Below, one piece after another: positions 61,769-64,000 of a stretch of DNA of 64,000 bases (position 1 is the stretch's first letter; each line of letters opens with the position of its first letter). Below the pieces are notes generated by a model. The model searched no databases, was not told where the DNA came from, and saw only the letters and a list, made by a program, of their open reading frames with translations. The position numbers and the translations under genes are program-made. Where the stretch lies: positions 29,596 through 93,595 of the forward strand of contig NZ_CALMFY010000088.1 in the NCBI RefSeq assembly GCF_937863485.1. The letters run 5' to 3'. The stretch is from an uncultured Nostoc sp. (GTDB lineage: Bacteria; Cyanobacteriota; Cyanobacteriia; Cyanobacteriales; Nostocaceae).

Positions 61769-64000
61769 ATGGTTACTGTAACACTGACGGCTGTTGCTAC
61801 TGCGATCGCAACTACGCTTTGGACTAAAGCCCAGGAGAAAATCGGCGAAAATATTGGTGATGTTTTATCGACGGCTCCTGGTAAGTTAATAGAAAAGCTC
61901 CGCCAAAAGAATAAATCGCCATTACTCACCAGTGCTGTAGAGGGAAATGAACCGCAGCGTTTAGATTATGGTCAAGCAGTGCTGGAACTGAAAGCAGCAG
62001 CAGACGCAGATTCAGAAATTGCTCAAGCAGTTGTAGAGGTGGAAGCAGCAGCAAAAGCAGAACCAAAACTGACTCAAAAAATTCAAGAAATAGAAAATAC
62101 CCTCAAGTCTCAACAGCCAACTATTCAAAATTTGACACAGCTAGCAGAAAAAATTGGGGTTGTAAATCAAGGACAGATAAATAACCAAACTAATAACATC
62201 ACGTTTTGACTACAGTCGTCTCAAGGGGAGGATGGGACAAAGTTAACTCCTGCTCACTGGAGCAAAGTCTGCCGTGAATTGTTGGCAGAACGGCGAAAAC
62301 TGACTACAAATCCTCTGACATCAACTGAGGGAGTAGCCCTGCAAGTTGATGATGTTTACGTGCCACTGGGATTAGTTGAGCGCAAAAAACAATCCAAGCA
62401 TAAAGATAATGTTTCTCCAGAACAGAAGTCAGACAAGGCTCAGGGTGATATTTCTCCAGAACAGGGTTCAGAACTGTACAAGGAGATAGAAATCACCAAA
62501 ATATTTGAGCATGATGCTTTTCTAGATGAAGTTCTCAAACAGAAGAACACGCCTAAAAGTAAAGGTAAGCGAATTGCGATTATTGGCGAACCAGGAGCAG
62601 GAAAGACAACACGATTACAGCAGATTGCTGATTGGGTATCTCGTGAGATTGACCAGTCCATTGTCATTTGGGTATCTTTAGCAGATTTGCGAGGTGAGGA
62701 TCTAAAATCTTATCTGTTTAAGACTTGGTTGACTCAAGCTGCTGAAAAAACAGGAAAAGCTGAAGCCACTGAGCAACTGAAGAAAGATTTTGTTGCTCTA
62801 TTTAATCAAAATAATGTCTGGCTGCTGCTAGATGGGTTAGATGAGATGTCCGCGTCTTCAGGTAATCCTCTAACAGAAATTGCACGGCAATTCCGTGAAG
62901 GAGGGTTAATTGCTCAAGCGCGAATTGTGCTGACTTGTCGAGTTAATCTGTGGGATGGCAGCATTAATGCACTTGATGATTTTGACACCTATCGCAGTTT
63001 AGATTTTTCTTATCCAGAACAGGTCGAGAGATTTATTGATAAATGGTTCAATAAAATTGAAATTCCCGAAACTGGGAAGCAGTTATGCACTGCGTTGAAA
63101 GAATCAGGTAAAGAACGGATTCAAGATTTAGTGAAAAATCCTTTGAGATTGACGCTGCTGTGCTTAAATTGGCAATCAGGAGATGGCAAATTACCCAATA
63201 CTCAAGCGGGACTCTATCAGCAATTTGTTGATGACTTCTACAAGTGGAAAAAAGAGGAATTTGCTATAAATTCTCATCAGCGTCAGGAACTCAATGTCAA
63301 ACTAGGGGAATTAGCTAGAAAAGCGATAGATAAAGAAGCAACCCGTTTTCGCTTGCGGCAGGATTTTGTTAAAGACTTCTTAGGAGATGCTGATGATGAA
63401 AATTCGCTGCTAAAATTGGCACTAAATCGCGGCTGGCTGAACTGTGTAGGCATAGATACAAATAGAAAACCTGTTTACGCTTTCTTTCATGCCTCATTTC
63501 AAGAGTACTTTGCTGCTATAGCAATTAATGATTGGGGCTTTTTCTTACCCCATAAGCACAAAAATAAACCTGTTAAAGGTGAGAGATATCGTATTTTTGA
63601 ACCGCAGTGGAAGCAAACAATATTACTTTGGTTAGGACGAGAAGAAGAAAACCTAAAAGAGCAACAGCAGCAGTTTATCGATGCTTTAGTTAATTTTAAA
63701 GATGGATGTCGAAAATTTTATGAATATCGCGCCTATTTTTTAGCCACCGCAGGAATTGCAGAGTTTAGAGATTATTTCAGAGCAGATGAGATAGTAACAC
63801 AAATTGCCAAGTGGACAATTGATAGTTTGAGTTCAATCAAAGAGGAAGCTAAGTCAGCACTACAACACACAGATCGTACAAAAGCGATCGCCGCCTTAGT
63901 GCAACTGCTGCAATCAACAACTGTGGATGACTCCACCCGTAAACTGGCAGCATCAAGCTTAGAGAAAATCGGCACAGGCAATGAAATTGCGATCGCCGCC
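61769..64000 (+). pseudogene. NACHT/STAND NTPase with effector-associated N-terminus, one in-frame TGA, C-terminus beyond window
   Basis: Codons 1-146 (61769-62206) encode a hydrophobic start (VTLTAVATAIATTLWTKA) and a helical region ending NQTNNITF. TGA follows at 62207-62209, then the same frame continues to the window end with no further stop and no ATG before the NACHT core: TKLTPAHWSKVCRELLAERR, DVYVPLGLVERKK, P-loop IAIIGEPGAGKTTRLQQIA, Walker B VWLLLDGLDEM, then ARIVLTCRVNLW and HASFQEYFAA. HEAT-like helices start near the end (RTKAIAALVQLLQ). NACHT proteins of this type are regulated ATPases in bacterial conflict and cell death. Either it is a pseudogene, read through, or two proteins with an unusual second start. 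Confidence 0.7.

Noticed and set aside
62207..62209. TGA as a selenocysteine codon in the NACHT gene
   Set aside because: The position is a linker, not a redox site, no SECIS-like element was seen and cyanobacteria are not known to use selenocysteine widely.

Overview
The window is chromosomal DNA of a filamentous, probably heterocyst-forming cyanobacterium of the Nostoc group. The octamer GCGATCGC (HIP1) recurs throughout. The NDH-1 genes lie in the order ndhA-I-G-E. There is a mycosporine gene set, a PatA/CheY/CheW/MCP/CheA cluster of the type that controls hormogonium motility, and a likely PatD protein. Intergenic DNA is crowded with repeats typical of Nostoc: heptanucleotide tandem repeats, palindromic MITE-like elements and about 29-nt small dispersed repeats.

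Layout. 1-2.4 kb: a RES-domain gene cut by the window edge, an aspartic-protease pair and a gene-poor stretch. 2.4-9.7 kb: cysH, a tiny membrane peptide, a divergent MFS pump/TetR pair with a palindromic operator, a PatD-like gene and the (p)ppGpp enzyme gene rel. 10.2-15.4 kb: an AT-rich NodZ-like fucosyltransferase and mysA-mysB-mysC. 16.4-25.5 kb: accessory metabolism, with a broken methyltransferase, a thermolysin-like protease with its emfourin inhibitor, an alpha/beta-hydrolase-fold protein, a Rid protein with a cyclic amidohydrolase, an Asp/Asn hydroxylase, an MDR oxidoreductase and an NTF2-like protein. 25.9-35.2 kb: polysaccharide glycosyltransferases and an acetyltransferase, cobU, conserved cyanobacterial hypotheticals, a GT39-like membrane protein and an OlsB-like acyltransferase. 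35.6-41.7 kb (minus strand): nadK-ndhE-ndhG-ndhI-ndhA, gltA and sixA. 41.9-43.4 kb: two decayed toxin-antitoxin operons. 43.5-47.5 kb: DHH phosphoesterase, HNH protein, alr and tRNA-Leu(UAG). 47.9-52.2 kb: a caspase-FGE protein, an RHH protein, a Pepco-like protein with a truncated caspase, a small secreted repeat protein and a HAD pseudogene. 53.1-61.5 kb: a five-gene chemotaxis-like operon. 61.8-64.0 kb: a NACHT STAND protein interrupted by one TGA and running off the window.

How genes work together. mysA/B/C should convert a sedoheptulose-7-phosphate-type precursor to 4-deoxygadusol and then mycosporine-glycine; the enzymes for disubstituted mycosporines are not adjacent. The protease and emfourin form an enzyme/inhibitor operon. 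The chemotaxis genes form one phosphorelay. The caspase, Pepco, NACHT and toxin-antitoxin remnants look like a conflict or programmed-death zone under heavy decay, much of it caused by small repeats inserted into genes. The most notable items are the NACHT gene with an in-frame TGA and no alternative start, the same 29-nt repeat in unrelated reading frames, the doubly broken toxin-antitoxin locus, the alpha/beta hydrolase with histidine at the nucleophile position, and several structured 5' leaders.
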